A DNA stretch of 59,919 nucleotides, taken from positions 1 through 59,919 of the forward strand of contig JAAUSF010000014.1 in assembly GCA_012033255.1 (NCBI GenBank), written 5' to 3'. Position 1 is the stretch's first letter. Each line of letters starts with the position of its first letter. Shown here one piece after another: positions 1-9,364 of the stretch. The notes beneath the pieces are model-generated. The model had not been told where the DNA came from, searched no databases, and was given only the letters and a program-made list of their open reading frames with translations. A program made the translations under genes and the position numbers. The DNA is from Cyanobacteria bacterium RU_5_0. GTDB lineage: Bacteria > Cyanobacteriota > Cyanobacteriia > Elainellales > Elainellaceae.

Positions 1-135
1 GATACGAAGCTTGGGGGTCATGGGACGGATGGGTAGGACAAGCTGGCTGGGGAGCGAAGCCCCCACACCCCCCTTAATCCCGATGTCCTAACCTTTATGG
101 CGACAGCTATAATTCACAATTCTGAATCTGAATCA

Positions 136-624
136 CTATGAAACTAAACCATCGTTTTTCTTGAGGATCTCTTTCAGGAACCAACGATGTTTCTGGTGTA
201 CTTGAACCAGACGAGTGTAAAGATCATCTGTACCGATATCGCCTGCTTGGTCAGCCACTTCAGCATCTTGATGCATTTCAGCGATGATTAGCTCATGAGT
301 GGCGATCGCCTCTTCTACCATTTCCTTAACGGCAAGATTACCTGATGACGGCTTCACGGTAGCCGTGGGCAGATAGTCAGCCGGATCAGCGACAGGCTTA
401 CCATCCAGCATCATGCTGCGTTCTGCTAGCTCATCGATCATCTCGAAGACAGCCGCACTGTGTTCTTCAAACAGTAGATGATAATCGCGGAACAACGGTC
501 CAAAGGTGAGCCAGTGATATTTCTTGTAGTTGAGGTATGCCACGAGTGCATTTGCTTGCTGACGGTTCAGGGTTTTGATCACGTCAGATGTTTTAGATTG
601 TGGCGCTACTGTTGTTGCAGTCAT
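136..624 (-). CDS. Dps-like DNA-protecting ferritin
   Basis: A 162-residue protein of the Dps (miniferritin) family, which stores iron and detoxifies peroxide in the cytoplasm and often coats DNA. The inter-subunit ferroxidase ligands have the family spacing: His37 in YHW, His49, then Asp64 and Glu68 within DELAER. The N-terminus (about 20 residues) is short and not clearly basic, so DNA binding is uncertain. The start is supported by GAGGAAAC just upstream of the ATG. It is monocistronic, with a long repeat-bearing spacer between it and chlI. Family assignment is firm; which paralogue is unknown. Confidence 0.92.
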   Translation of the reverse strand: MTATTVAPQSKTSDVIKTLNRQQANALVAYLNYKKYHWLTFGPLFRDYHLLFEEHSAAVFEMIDELAERSMMLDGKPVADPADYLPTATVKPSSGNLAVKEMVEEAIATHELIIAEMHQDAEVADQAGDIGTDDLYTRLVQVHQKHRWFLKEILKKNDGLVS

Positions 625-1037
625 AGTTTCCTCGATTGAACGTTTAAATGTTTAGCCAAATCTATCACCAAGGATAGATGCCTTTGACTTACCGACTTAT
701 ATCAGACTTGTCCCGGTATGCTCTATTACGCAAGTTACCGAGTTGTGATAAGGGTGGCAATCTGACTTTGGATGGATTCTGTAAAGTAATACCACTTTGG
801 ATTTCGGATTTTAGATTTTGGATTGCAGAAGCCTGATGAGACAATGGTTTCAATCCATGATCTGTTGTATCCTCTGTTCAAGTTGGTATAACACTCTTCC
901 ACCTCCATGTCTAAATCATACTCGTTATGAGTTCGTTTTGCAACTTTGACGCACCGAATTCACCGCCAAGCCACAAAGATACTCAGCGATCGAGCTATCT
1001 CTGGATGTCTTCGTGGTTTAGAATGGCTTGTGTCGCT

Positions 1038-1190
1038 GTCGTTTTAGCCGCTCGTCGATCGACTCCGCTCTCCCACCACCACGATCACTAAGTCTGCAAT
1101 CGCTAGCATTGCTCCCAAAAATCCCAGTACAGTGACAGGCTCAGGTGTGATGACGGTAAGCAAGTAGGCAGATAGAGTTAATGACCGTCT
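1038..1190 (-). pseudogene. Possible PEP-CTERM protein fragment
   Basis: The minus strand here reads, in one frame and up to a stop, a peptide containing ITPEPVTVLGFLGAM followed by a hydrophobic stretch and then GERSRS. The order PEP motif, membrane helix, basic tail is the layout of a PEP-CTERM sorting signal. No start codon or ectodomain was found, and the upstream side is replaced by a dispersed repeat, so it would be a remnant. It could be chance, since only about 45 residues are readable. Confidence 0.3.
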
Positions 1191-1240
1191 TGTGGGATGG
1201 GCATCTTGCCCGTCCGGGCGGGTGTTCGCGAAGCATGTCC
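1191..1240 (+). repeat. Dispersed repeat, GATGGGCATCTTGCCCGTC family, copy 1
   Basis: Begins TGTGGGATGGGCATCTTGCC and continues with GGGCGGGTGTTCGCGAAGC. The same core occurs near 42798, 43818 and 54322, and inverted near 24817-24858. The copy at 42798 shares the full 50 bp with two differences. Its place 17 bp beyond the chlI stop suggests it may lie in the chlI transcript. Confidence 0.85.
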
Positions 1241-1256
1241 GTAAGTCTTTAAGACT

Positions 1257-2387
1257 TTAACGGATGCCAGCAGGTTTTCCCGTTCCATTCTGTACTGCTT
1301 CAGTAGCTAAATCAACCAATCCAAAGATTTGATTGAAAACTTTCTCCACCTTGTATCCAGAATCGATCGACTCTAACGGATCTTTCCGAAGACGGTGCCG
1401 CAATGCCATGACGATCACGCGGTGGATATCTTCGACGGTGACTTCCGTGCGTCCTTCTAGTGCAGCCAAAGCTTTAGCAGTGCGATTCGTCACAATGTCA
1501 CCCCGCAACCCATCTACATTCAGTTCTGAACAAACTTGGGAAATTTTGATCTTCAAGTCGCGATCGATCGTGACAGATTTGAGACGGTCTTGGGCGCTGA
1601 CTAGCTGTTGCTGGAGGGCTTCTTGCTGTGGGCGATATTTCTCTAGGAAAGCTTCAGGTGCTTGATCGAACTCCGATCGCTGCTCCACGATCTCCACACG
1701 CAGATTGGGATCTTTGACGGTGTGAATCTCGGCGTGTAAGCCAAAGCGGTCAAGCAGTTGAGGTCTTAATTCTCCTTCTTCAGGGTTGCCAGATCCAACT
1801 AACACGAAACGAGCCGGATGACGAATCGAAATGCCCTCCCGCTCGACGGTGTTCCAGCCAGAAGCCGCCGAGTCTAGCAGCACATCTACCAGATGATCAT
1901 CCAGCAAGTTGACTTCATCAACATAAAGAATGCCTCGGTTTGCCTGTGCCAACAATCCCGGTTCAAATGCTTTCACCCCTTCAGAAAGAGCCTTTTCAAT
2001 GTCGATCGTGCCACAGACTCGATCTTCAGTTGCGCCGAGGGGCAGATCGATCATCGGTACCTTTTTCCGGGCAAGTTGAATCTCTTCTCCTGCTTCAAGT
2101 TGCTGCTTGACAAAATCGCTCATCAGCCCTGGATCTGTTGGGTGACTATTGAATGGATCTGCCGCGACAACTTCGATTTCGGGCAACACATCAGCAAGAG
2201 CGCGAATGGCAGTAGATTTACCCGTACCCCGATCGCCCATAATCATCACTCCACTGATCTTGGGATCAATCACATTCAGCAGCAATGCCAGCTTCATTTC
2301 CTCCTGACCAACGATCGCCGTAAAAGGAAACACCACTCGACGGGTAGAGAGCTTGGTAGCGGAACTGGCTGTAGCAGTAATACTCAC
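1257..2387 (-). CDS. chlI: Magnesium chelatase ATPase subunit I
   Basis: ChlI is the AAA+ motor of the ChlH-ChlI-ChlD complex that inserts Mg2+ into protoporphyrin IX, the first committed step of chlorophyll synthesis. The 376 residues match the usual length. Walker A (GDRGTGKST) lies near residue 51 and Walker B in LYVDEVNLL near 155. The [19 protein letters not shown] stretch carries the sensor and arginine-finger region. The start ATG is divergent from dapB, with about 150 bp between them holding both promoters. It stands alone, apart from chlH and chlD, as is common in cyanobacteria. Confidence 0.97.
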   Translation of the reverse strand: MSITATASSATKLSTRRVVFPFTAIVGQEEMKLALLLNVIDPKISGVMIMGDRGTGKSTAIRALADVLPEIEVVAADPFNSHPTDPGLMSDFVKQQLEAGEEIQLARKKVPMIDLPLGATEDRVCGTIDIEKALSEGVKAFEPGLLAQANRGILYVDEVNLLDDHLVDVLLDSAASGWNTVEREGISIRHPARFVLVGSGNPEEGELRPQLLDRFGLHAEIHTVKDPNLRVEIVEQRSEFDQAPEAFLEKYRPQQEALQQQLVSAQDRLKSVTIDRDLKIKISQVCSELNVDGLRGDIVTNRTAKALAALEGRTEVTVEDIHRVIVMALRHRLRKDPLESIDSGYKVEKVFNQIFGLVDLATEAVQNGTGKPAGIR

Positions 2388-2539
2388 GAGATTACCTGGA
2401 GAACCAATAATAACGTTACAAATGACTGTTTTTTATTTTGACATAGAGCGGGACGCAAGGCAGGTTCTCATCCCCTCATCTATCCCCAATCCGATCGCTT
2501 CCGCCAATCTCATTTAAAATTGCCCTTATTGAGTCAAGG

Positions 2540-3373
2540 ATGGTTATGGCAAGTCAAGCTCCGATTCCGGTGGTCGTCACGGGTGCAGCAGGTAAGATGG
2601 GTCGTGAGGTTGTGAAAGCGGTGACTGAAGCGCCCGATATGACGTTAGTGGGAGCTGTCGAGCGCAGCCCTGATTACAACGGTCAGGACGTGGGAATAGT
2701 AGCGGGTTGTGGAGAATTAGAAATCCCGATCGTCACTGATCTGCAAGCGGCGCTAGTGATGGCAACTCAGGAGCGACACCCTCCGGTGATGGTCGATTTC
2801 ACCCATCCTGACTCGGTGTATGACAATGTGCGATCGGCAATTGCTTACGGTGTCCGTCCGGTGGTGGGTACGACTGGGCTGAGCCAAGCACAAATTGAAG
2901 ATCTGGCAGACTTTGCTGATAAAGCCAGTATGGGAGCGGTAATTATCCCGAATTTTTCGATCGGCGTAGTGTTATTGCAACAAGCAGCAATGCAAGCCTC
3001 AAAATACTTCGATCACGTTGAAATTATTGAATTGCATCACAATCAAAAAGCCGATGCTCCGAGCGGCACGGCAATTCAAACCGCGCAGTTACTCGCAGAA
3101 TTTGGCAAACCCTACAATCCACCTGCTGTCGAAGAAACTGAAAAGTTACCGGGAGCTAGAGGCAGCCGCACCGACGCTGGTATCCGGATTCATAGCGTTC
3201 GTCTCCCCGGATTAATCGCTCACCAGGAAGTGATTTTTGGCGCACCCGGACAAATTTACACCTTACGGCATGATACGAGCGATCGCGCCAGCTTTATGCC
3301 CGGAGTCTTGTTGTCGATCCGCAGGGTCATCCAGCTTAAATCGCTGGTGTATGGACTGGAAAAGTTGTTGTAA
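2540..3373 (+). CDS. dapB: 4-hydroxy-tetrahydrodipicolinate reductase
   Basis: DapB makes tetrahydrodipicolinate with NAD(P)H in the lysine/meso-diaminopimelate pathway. The nucleotide-binding loop [11 protein letters not shown] is at residues 14-24 and the catalytic signature [13 protein letters not shown] near 165. The 277-residue length is normal. A second ATG three codons in (MASQAP) is an equally good start. Divergent from chlI, with no clear operon partner downstream. Confidence 0.97.
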   Translation: MVMASQAPIPVVVTGAAGKMGREVVKAVTEAPDMTLVGAVERSPDYNGQDVGIVAGCGELEIPIVTDLQAALVMATQERHPPVMVDFTHPDSVYDNVRSAIAYGVRPVVGTTGLSQAQIEDLADFADKASMGAVIIPNFSIGVVLLQQAAMQASKYFDHVEIIELHHNQKADAPSGTAIQTAQLLAEFGKPYNPPAVEETEKLPGARGSRTDAGIRIHSVRLPGLIAHQEVIFGAPGQIYTLRHDTSDRASFMPGVLLSIRRVIQLKSLVYGLEKLL

Positions 3374-3496
3374 TGATTTAGATTGAAGTTAAGTAATCAT
3401 TTTCCTGGAATTTGAAGCATTTTGCAACGATCCTTTATGTTTACTCAGCAACGAATTCGCTAGGCTGGAAGTAAGGATTTGCTGCAAAAGGGAATT

Positions 3497-4012
3497 ATGA
3501 TTGCTATTATCGATACGTTTCACCGCCCCAAATGGCGATCGATTGTCCTGATTACACTTGCGTTTTGGCTCAGTGGCAGTCTGCTTCTCGATCTGGTGAT
3601 CATGCCAGGGTTGTTTGCCTCCGGAATGATGACTGAACCGGGCTTTGCTGCCGCAGGCTACTCGATTTTTGGTGTCTTCAACCGGGTTGAGTTACTGTGT
3701 GCCGCGATCGCGTTGACTGGAATTTTAATCCTTAGAACGACTGAAAAACCCGTTAGCCGAGGTAGCTATTGGGCAACACCGTTGTCCCTCGGTTTGTTAG
3801 CGATCGCTTTAATTTATACCTACGTTTTAACCCCAGAAATGTGTGCTTTAGGTATCCATCTCAATTTGTTTGAATCCACAGCGATCGTTCCCGCACTGAT
3901 GGATCAGATGCACGGCGAATATTGGGGACTAGAACTATTCAAACTTGTTGCCACTAGCGCATTGTTGATCTTGTTTTATCGGAATCGAGAGTTAAGCTTT
4001 AAAAAACTTTAG
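3497..4012 (+). CDS. Small four-helix membrane protein, unknown function
   Basis: About 171 residues with four predicted hydrophobic segments (roughly 17-40, 56-76, 90-110 and 142-160) and little soluble sequence. The ATG at 3497 is preferred over an in-frame TTG at 3479, because AAGGGA sits just before it. It looks like a cyanobacterial protein of the DUF4149-like type, but I do not recognise a function. The stretch after its stop (4030-4090) is an 8-bp repeat of GGAGATGA type. Confidence 0.75.
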   Translation: MIAIIDTFHRPKWRSIVLITLAFWLSGSLLLDLVIMPGLFASGMMTEPGFAAAGYSIFGVFNRVELLCAAIALTGILILRTTEKPVSRGSYWATPLSLGLLAIALIYTYVLTPEMCALGIHLNLFESTAIVPALMDQMHGEYWGLELFKLVATSALLILFYRNRELSFKKL

Positions 4013-4033
4013 AATCCCCAAAGTGTGTTGCAG

Positions 4034-4090
4034 GGATGATGGGGAGATGAGGAGATGGGGAGATGAGAAGGTGAGGAGATGAGGAGATTG
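4034..4090 (+). repeat. 8-bp tandem repeat (GGAGATGA)n
   Basis: About six imperfect copies of GGAGATGA run between the convergent membrane-protein gene and the cyclase gene. The same class of purine-rich 7-8 bp repeats recurs throughout the window, both between and inside genes. Confidence 0.8.
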
Positions 4091-4187
4091 ATCGTATCCC
4101 GACTCCTGCACCCTTGTATTCTCGCCCTCATCCCCTCATCCACCCCGCTAAAACCGGGTGCAATAAAGTCCTGTTCAAAGTCCTGTT

Positions 4188-5261
4188 CTATCGGGGGTTC
4201 TTTCCCTTGAGAAAATACGTCACCATTTCACCTTTGCCTTTCACGTCGATCGCCCCTCTCTCTTGGAACAGATAGTTCTTTTTGAGCAATTCATAGGTGG
4301 TTGTAGTCACTTGGATCTGACCGGGAATGCCTTGGGACTCCATACGGCTAGCCGTGTTCACGGTATCGCCCCAGAGGTCATACGTGAATTTAGTTGTCCC
4401 GATCACCCCTGCCCCAACAGGACCAGTGTTAATACCGATTCGCATGGTCAGGGGTCTACTAAATGCAAATGGGCTAGCGGGGGTAGTGAACTGAATGATC
4501 GCGCTCTGCATTTCCAAAGCAAGCTCAGCAATGGCTTCGGCATGATCCGATCGAGGAGTGGGTAGACCGCCAACTGCAAGGTAAGCATCGCCAATCGTTT
4601 TAATTTTTTCTAGTCCTTTCTGTTCGACGAGGCGATCGAACGTCGAAAAAATTTGATTCAGCAGTTCGACGAGTTCCTTCGGCGGGAGAGAAGCGGCTAG
4701 TCGAGTGAAGTCTACAATATCCGCAAACAGAACAGTGACTTCGGCAAAGTTATCTGCGATCGTGTGCTGTCCTTGCTTCAGGCGATCGGCAATGGGCTTA
4801 GGCAGCACGTTCAGCAATAATCGCTCCGACTTTTCCTGCTCGATCTGGATCTGCTTCAAGAAGGCTTGTTCTTGATCGCGTAGCCGTTTTTTCTCTAAAC
4901 AAGCACCAATTCTGGCTTTGAGTAGCGTCTGATTAAATGGCTTAAACAGGTAATCTTCTGCGCCCAATTCAATACAACGGACAACGCTATCCATGTCATC
5001 TAAGGCAGAGATCATGATGACTGGAATATGGCGAAGATTGGGATCGGCTTTGAGATGTTCGAGGACTTGGTAGCCGTTCATCTGTGGCATCATCACATCT
5101 AACAGCACAAGGTCAAACGGTTGAGTCTGGAGTTTATCGAGGGCTTGTTGCCCATCTTCTGCCATCACAACCGTAAATCCCTGTCGTTGTAGCCGCCGCG
5201 ACAACAAATCACGATTCATTTCATTGTCATCTACTACCAGCACAAGACCCTGGTCAACCAT
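4188..5261 (-). CDS. Response regulator with class III adenylate cyclase output
   Basis: Residues 1-125 form a receiver domain with phosphoacceptor Asp55 (LLDVMMP). After a coiled linker, residues 175-350 are a class III nucleotidyl cyclase. The metal Asp is in FADIVDFT and the second in GDAY. The substrate-selecting pair is Lys (EKIKTIGD) and Asp (TYDLWGD), the adenylate-cyclase pattern, and the transition-state Asn/Arg are in VNTASRM. All catalytic residues are present, so it should make cAMP when phosphorylated. It is the last gene of a same-strand block with two hybrid kinases and a CheY-like receiver, which suggests it is the output of that relay. Confidence 0.93.
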   Translation of the reverse strand: MVDQGLVLVVDDNEMNRDLLSRRLQRQGFTVVMAEDGQQALDKLQTQPFDLVLLDVMMPQMNGYQVLEHLKADPNLRHIPVIMISALDDMDSVVRCIELGAEDYLFKPFNQTLLKARIGACLEKKRLRDQEQAFLKQIQIEQEKSERLLLNVLPKPIADRLKQGQHTIADNFAEVTVLFADIVDFTRLAASLPPKELVELLNQIFSTFDRLVEQKGLEKIKTIGDAYLAVGGLPTPRSDHAEAIAELALEMQSAIIQFTTPASPFAFSRPLTMRIGINTGPVGAGVIGTTKFTYDLWGDTVNTASRMESQGIPGQIQVTTTTYELLKKNYLFQERGAIDVKGKGEMVTYFLKGKNPR

Positions 5262-5355
5262 CTTTGTCGGAGCCTCCCCCTTGGATGAGGGCTAAATCTC
5301 AATTCTATGAGAGTTAGTTCATAAAATTGAGGAAGTTGCCCCTGCTTACGTAGGC

Positions 5356-5721
5356 TTAATTGCCCAAGAGTGCTTGAATCTTACTGAGCAAGCGGGTAAA
5401 TTCAACGGGTTTAGTGTCATAGTCGTCGCAGCCTGCTTCCAGACATTTGTCTCGATCACCTGACATCGCATGAGCCGTCAAAGCAATGATCGGAATGGTG
5501 CTGGTTTCTGGTGCAGCTTTGATCTGGCGGGTGGCTGACCAACCATCCAAAACCGGTAAACTCATATCCATCAGAATCAAATCTGGAACCTCAGCTTGAG
5601 CCATTGCCACGCCCTGCTCCCCATCGACTGCAATCAAGACTTGAAGTCCCCTACGCTCTAGGCGGCGAGACAGCATATCCCGATTCATTTCGTTATCTTC
5701 AATCAATAGTATTTTAGGCAT
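5356..5721 (-). CDS. Single-domain CheY/DivK-like response regulator
   Basis: A 121-residue receiver with no output domain. It has the acidic pair ED at 8-9, phosphoacceptor Asp52 (LMDMSLP), Thr in ALTAHA and Lys in DTKPV. The open frame extends 26 codons further upstream, but that part runs into a palindromic repeat and does not look like protein; the MPKILLIED start is the natural receiver start. It lies 95 bp upstream of the receiver-cyclase gene and downstream of the hybrid kinases. A shuttle role in the relay is inferred. Confidence 0.9.
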   Translation of the reverse strand: MPKILLIEDNEMNRDMLSRRLERRGLQVLIAVDGEQGVAMAQAEVPDLILMDMSLPVLDGWSATRQIKAAPETSTIPIIALTAHAMSGDRDKCLEAGCDDYDTKPVEFTRLLSKIQALLGN

Positions 5722-5789
5722 CCCCCATGCTCCTGCATCAAACCAATTTTGGATTTTAGAGTTCAATTTGTTACAGGCATCACATCTTC

Positions 5790-5818
5790 GTAGAGGCAAA
5801 CCGCCGTTCGCCCTCTAC
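5790..5818. repeat. Palindromic repeat with CAAACCGCCGTT core
   Basis: GTAGAGG and CCTCTAC arms flank a core CAAACCGCCGTTCG. The palindrome at 21556-21589, upstream of the MlaE-type gene, has the same core on the other strand, so this is a dispersed family. It sits in the leader of the CheY-like gene. Confidence 0.65.
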
Positions 5819-5991
5819 AGTGAGCGAGTGTCTCTGTAGTCAGAATTCATCGAATTGGTATAAATCTAAAATTCAGAACTGTAAATTAGCTACATAACTA
5901 AACTTCGTGATTTCGGTTATCACTAGGCTAGAACATTGCTAAAGCTGAAGATTGAGTAGATACAGCACCTTGATACAAGCTTTACAGATAT

Positions 5992-8900
5992 TTATAGATT
6001 GTTTTTAGAGGTACATTTTGTAACTAAGTGATGCACGGTGTTAAAGAGTTCTTCGCAGGTATAAGCACCCTTCTCTAAGATTCGCTCAACTCGCCCTCGG
6101 AGTCGCCGTTCATCATCTTGGGTAATGTCTTTCGCTGTGATGACAACAACAGGGAGCGATCGCCACTCGTCACGCTTCTGCAATTCGGCAATAAAGCCAA
6201 AACCGTCCATTTCCGGCATCATTAAGTCCAGTAAAATTAACGCTGGATGATGCTCTGCCAGTCGCTCTATCCCAATTCGACCATTCTCGGCATCTATGAC
6301 TGTCCAGCCTTCATGTTCTAGCATTTCTCGAATTATCTCGCGAGTATACGGGTCATCTTCAACAATCAAAACAGAGTTCGATCGATCATCATGCAGGACT
6401 CCTTCTAAATTTGCGCTGTTGATGCCGCTTTTTCTAGAAGTCAAATAGGCATGATTAGAATTACCGCAATGTTTTTGCAGTATTTTCAACAATCGATTGC
6501 GATCGATCGGCTTTGTCAAATAATCGGACGCACCCAGGGTATACCCAAAACTCTGATCATCCACGATCGTCATCATTATCACTGGAATTTCAGCCAGTTC
6601 CGGATCATTTTTCAATGAAGATAAAACAGCCCATCCATCTGAGCTAGGCATCAGGACATCCAGGGTGATAGCGATCGGTTGCACTTGTTTGGCGCGTTTT
6701 AGCCCCTCTTCGGCATTCATGGCGCTCTCAATCCGAAATCCTTGTTTCGACAAAAATCGATTCATCAACGCATGAACCGTGGGGTCGTCATCAATGACCA
6801 GCACTGCTTTCGCCTCTAATTCTGGTTTCTCGGTCAGTGCAGGCGGCAGGATCATGTCCAAAATTGGAGGTTCTGTCTTGAGGTTTCTCACCGTAACCGG
6901 GATTCGCATCGTGAACACACTCCCTCGACCTGTTTCGCTCTCAACCGAGATATCACCTCCCATCATGTGGCAAAACCGTTGGGCGATCGCCAGTCCCAAA
7001 CCCGTACCACCATACTTGCGCGTCGTCGAAACATCCGCTTGTGTAAACGCTTGAAACACGCGATCGATTTGTTCCGGAGACATCCCGATGCCTGTATCAG
7101 TGACGCGGAAGGTAATCCAATTGGGATGAGGGAGTAAGGGGGAGAGGGAGTGAGGGGATGAGAAGTTTGGAGCTACCCATTCTGATTGAGAATTCTCCCC
7201 CTCTCCTCCTCTCCCCTTCTCCCCCTCTCCCCCTCCCCGTTTTACTGTCAGGGTGATCGTCCCGTTCTCAGTAAATTTGGAGGCATTGCTGAGCAAGTTG
7301 AAGAGATTTTGGCGAACTTTAGTCAGGTCGGCGTACATGGAGCCGAGTTCGTCAGGGCAATGAACGATGAGCGTATTGTGATTTTTGCCAGCCAGAGGTT
7401 GGATCGTGTAGATCACTTCCTGGATCATCGTTGGAACATCAAAAGTTTCCAGGAATAAGTCCATTTTACCCGCCTCGATTTTGGAGAGATCGAGAATGTC
7501 GTTAATTAGGGCGAGGAGGTGTTTGCCTGCTATATGGATTTTGCTGAGGTCGGGAACGAGGTCTTCTTGCTCTAAGTCGATCGCCTCCTCTTGGAGCATT
7601 TCGCTGTAGCCAATGATGGCATTGAGGGGAGTACGCAGTTCGTGGCTCATGTTTGCCAAAAATTGGCTCTTAGCATAGTTGGCTTGCTCGGCGGCTTCTT
7701 TTGCCCGTTGGAATTCTTCAGCTTGCTTGCGTTCGGTGATGTCTCGCAAGGTCAGAATGACACCCTTGACGGCTAGATCATTGAGGAGGTTGTTACTAAC
7801 AGCTTCCATAACTAACCAAGAGCCGTCTTTGTGGTTGAAGCGGAGTTCAAAAGGTTGTCCGATTCCAGAGGATTGTGTAACTTGCTCAAATGCCGTTTTC
7901 ACAGAAGACAGATCATCTGGATGAACAAATTGAAACAGCTTGCGTTCCCAAAATTCGGACATGGGATAACCCAGAATCGAGGTCAAAGAAGGACTCCCAT
8001 AATGAATGCTGCTGTCAGCACCCAGGATAATGATCACATCCGAGGAGTGTTCGATGAGGGAGCGAAAATAGGCTTCACTGCGATGGAGAGCTTCTTTCGC
8101 GTCTTTGAGACGTTGCTCTCGTTCCTGAACGGTGTTTACCATGCGCTGGAAGACTTGCGCTAGTAGCCCTAGCTCGTCATTGCGATCGGCAACCCTGGCT
8201 AAACTGCTGGGTTCAAAGGCATTGCTTTTAACAGCAGCCGTCGCTGCCGTCAATTCAGCGATCGGTTCAGTCACTTTACGGGCTAACAAAAGCGATGCCA
8301 ATAGCCCGATCGTCATGATTAAGCCAGTGATGATTGCAGCTTGCTCTAAACCTTGCACCATTGCACTGCGGATATGCTCTGTAGACATATAAAGCAAGAC
8401 AGCGCCATCGACTTTATCGCGATCGTCGGTTGTGGGCACAATCACTTTCAGCAGATTGTCATCGATATAGCTGAGCGTTTGTCCTTCAGCCAGCACCTTG
8501 CGAAGATTGGCAACATCGGTGGGATTGTCTAAACTCGCTTCTCTGCCGAGTCCTGATGTGACACTTCGGGCTTGATTGACCAAATTCTGGTCTATGATGC
8601 GGATAGCCACGATCGTCTTCCCATCAATCAGTTCATTCACCAGACGCACCAGCCCAATTTGCTGCCGTAGTTTTCCTAAAATATTGATTTCTTGCCCAAC
8701 TTGAACAATCCGCGCCTGGTCAATTCCGCCCACACCCGCGTATTTGAAAATGCGATCGTCCACTTCTCGCGTTCGGGATTCTTGCACGACCGCAGGTTTT
8801 TCACCTGTGATCAGAGACCAAAAGGCACTCGCTTGAAGCTGTTTCGCTGGATCAGGATCAAACGTGAAGTCAATTTCGGGCACATTTCGTAAATATGCAT

Positions 8901-9255
8901 ATCCGGTTGCATCAGTGATCCAGAATTCATCAATCACCGTTTGATCGGCGATCGCGTTCAAATGTGCGTTGATCTCCTCTGGACTCATGCCTGCTTTTTC
9001 TGCAATCGCGACTAAGTGACTCAAGATTGTTGCTTGTGCCACCATTTGCTCCCCGATCGTCGCATCCACCTCATGCGGAACTTGCTCTGCGAAATGGGTC
9101 ATTCGTGCCAGAAATTGGGCAACCAGGATGCCGTTTGCTTCCGTTTCTTTGAGAATGGCTTGCCGTGCCCCCAGTGCAATGATGGTGGTGGTTAACATGA
9201 CCGTGCCAGCGAGCAGGGATGTCACCATCAGTAAAATTCGTACCCGTAATTTCAT
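5992..9255 (-). CDS. Hybrid sensor histidine kinase (HAMP-PAS-HisKA-HATPase-REC-REC)
   Basis: About 1087 residues. Membrane helix at 7-29, a periplasmic sensor of roughly 280 residues, second helix at 308-328, HAMP, one PAS (395-515), a DHp helix with the phosphoacceptor His near 537 ([10 protein letters not shown]), an ATPase domain, then two receivers starting near 820 (VIDDDP) and 963 (VEDDP). The second receiver has EKGAY where the usual Lys-Pro would be. The ATPase domain is split by about 38 low-complexity residues (673-711) coded by a GGGGGAGAGG-type repeat. The ATG at 9255 (MKLRVRILL) is preferred to an upstream frame extension that reads repeat DNA and overlaps the previous gene. Confidence 0.93.
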   Translation of the reverse strand: MKLRVRILLMVTSLLAGTVMLTTTIIALGARQAILKETEANGILVAQFLARMTHFAEQVPHEVDATIGEQMVAQATILSHLVAIAEKAGMSPEEINAHLNAIADQTVIDEFWITDATGYAYLRNVPEIDFTFDPDPAKQLQASAFWSLITGEKPAVVQESRTREVDDRIFKYAGVGGIDQARIVQVGQEINILGKLRQQIGLVRLVNELIDGKTIVAIRIIDQNLVNQARSVTSGLGREASLDNPTDVANLRKVLAEGQTLSYIDDNLLKVIVPTTDDRDKVDGAVLLYMSTEHIRSAMVQGLEQAAIITGLIMTIGLLASLLLARKVTEPIAELTAATAAVKSNAFEPSSLARVADRNDELGLLAQVFQRMVNTVQEREQRLKDAKEALHRSEAYFRSLIEHSSDVIIILGADSSIHYGSPSLTSILGYPMSEFWERKLFQFVHPDDLSSVKTAFEQVTQSSGIGQPFELRFNHKDGSWLVMEAVSNNLLNDLAVKGVILTLRDITERKQAEEFQRAKEAAEQANYAKSQFLANMSHELRTPLNAIIGYSEMLQEEAIDLEQEDLVPDLSKIHIAGKHLLALINDILDLSKIEAGKMDLFLETFDVPTMIQEVIYTIQPLAGKNHNTLIVHCPDELGSMYADLTKVRQNLFNLLSNASKFTENGTITLTVKRGGGEGEKGRGGEGENSQSEWVAPNFSSPHSLSPLLPHPNWITFRVTDTGIGMSPEQIDRVFQAFTQADVSTTRKYGGTGLGLAIAQRFCHMMGGDISVESETGRGSVFTMRIPVTVRNLKTEPPILDMILPPALTEKPELEAKAVLVIDDDPTVHALMNRFLSKQGFRIESAMNAEEGLKRAKQVQPIAITLDVLMPSSDGWAVLSSLKNDPELAEIPVIMMTIVDDQSFGYTLGASDYLTKPIDRNRLLKILQKHCGNSNHAYLTSRKSGINSANLEGVLHDDRSNSVLIVEDDPYTREIIREMLEHEGWTVIDAENGRIGIERLAEHHPALILLDLMMPEMDGFGFIAELQKRDEWRSLPVVVITAKDITQDDERRLRGRVERILEKGAYTCEELFNTVHHLVTKCTSKNNL
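7123..7235 (-). repeat. In-frame purine/pyrimidine low-complexity insertion inside the kinase ATPase domain
   Basis: Two runs of GGGAG/GGGATGAG-type sequence flank a short unique core (coding ENSQSEWVAP). They encode Gly/Glu-rich and Ser/Pro/Leu-rich peptides between a beta strand (TLTVKR) and the next (WITFRV), where family members have only a few residues. The adjacent paralogue has an insertion at the same place. Confidence 0.85.
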
Positions 9256-9364
9256 AGTTGGGATGAGGGATGAGGGATGAAGGGGGCTAGGGCTAGAAAC
9301 GCCGGTAAATAGGTGGATTGGTACTGGGATTAGGGAGTAGTTCGATAGGGTTGCAGGAATGGGT

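Larger units (their letters stand above)
625..1256. other. Intergenic region between the Dps-like gene and chlI
   Basis: No intact gene. It holds the Dps-like promoter region, an inverted-repeat-rich stretch near 950-1020 containing CCACAAAG, a possible PEP-CTERM gene fragment on the minus strand (about 1038-1190) and one copy of the GATGGGCATCTTGCCCGTC repeat (1191-1240) just downstream of chlI. Confidence 0.6.

Noticed and set aside
3440..3500. Glutamine (glnA-type) riboswitch, from GGAAGTAAGG
   Set aside because: The other conserved block (CGTTCA...GACGGAAGTAGG) is absent.
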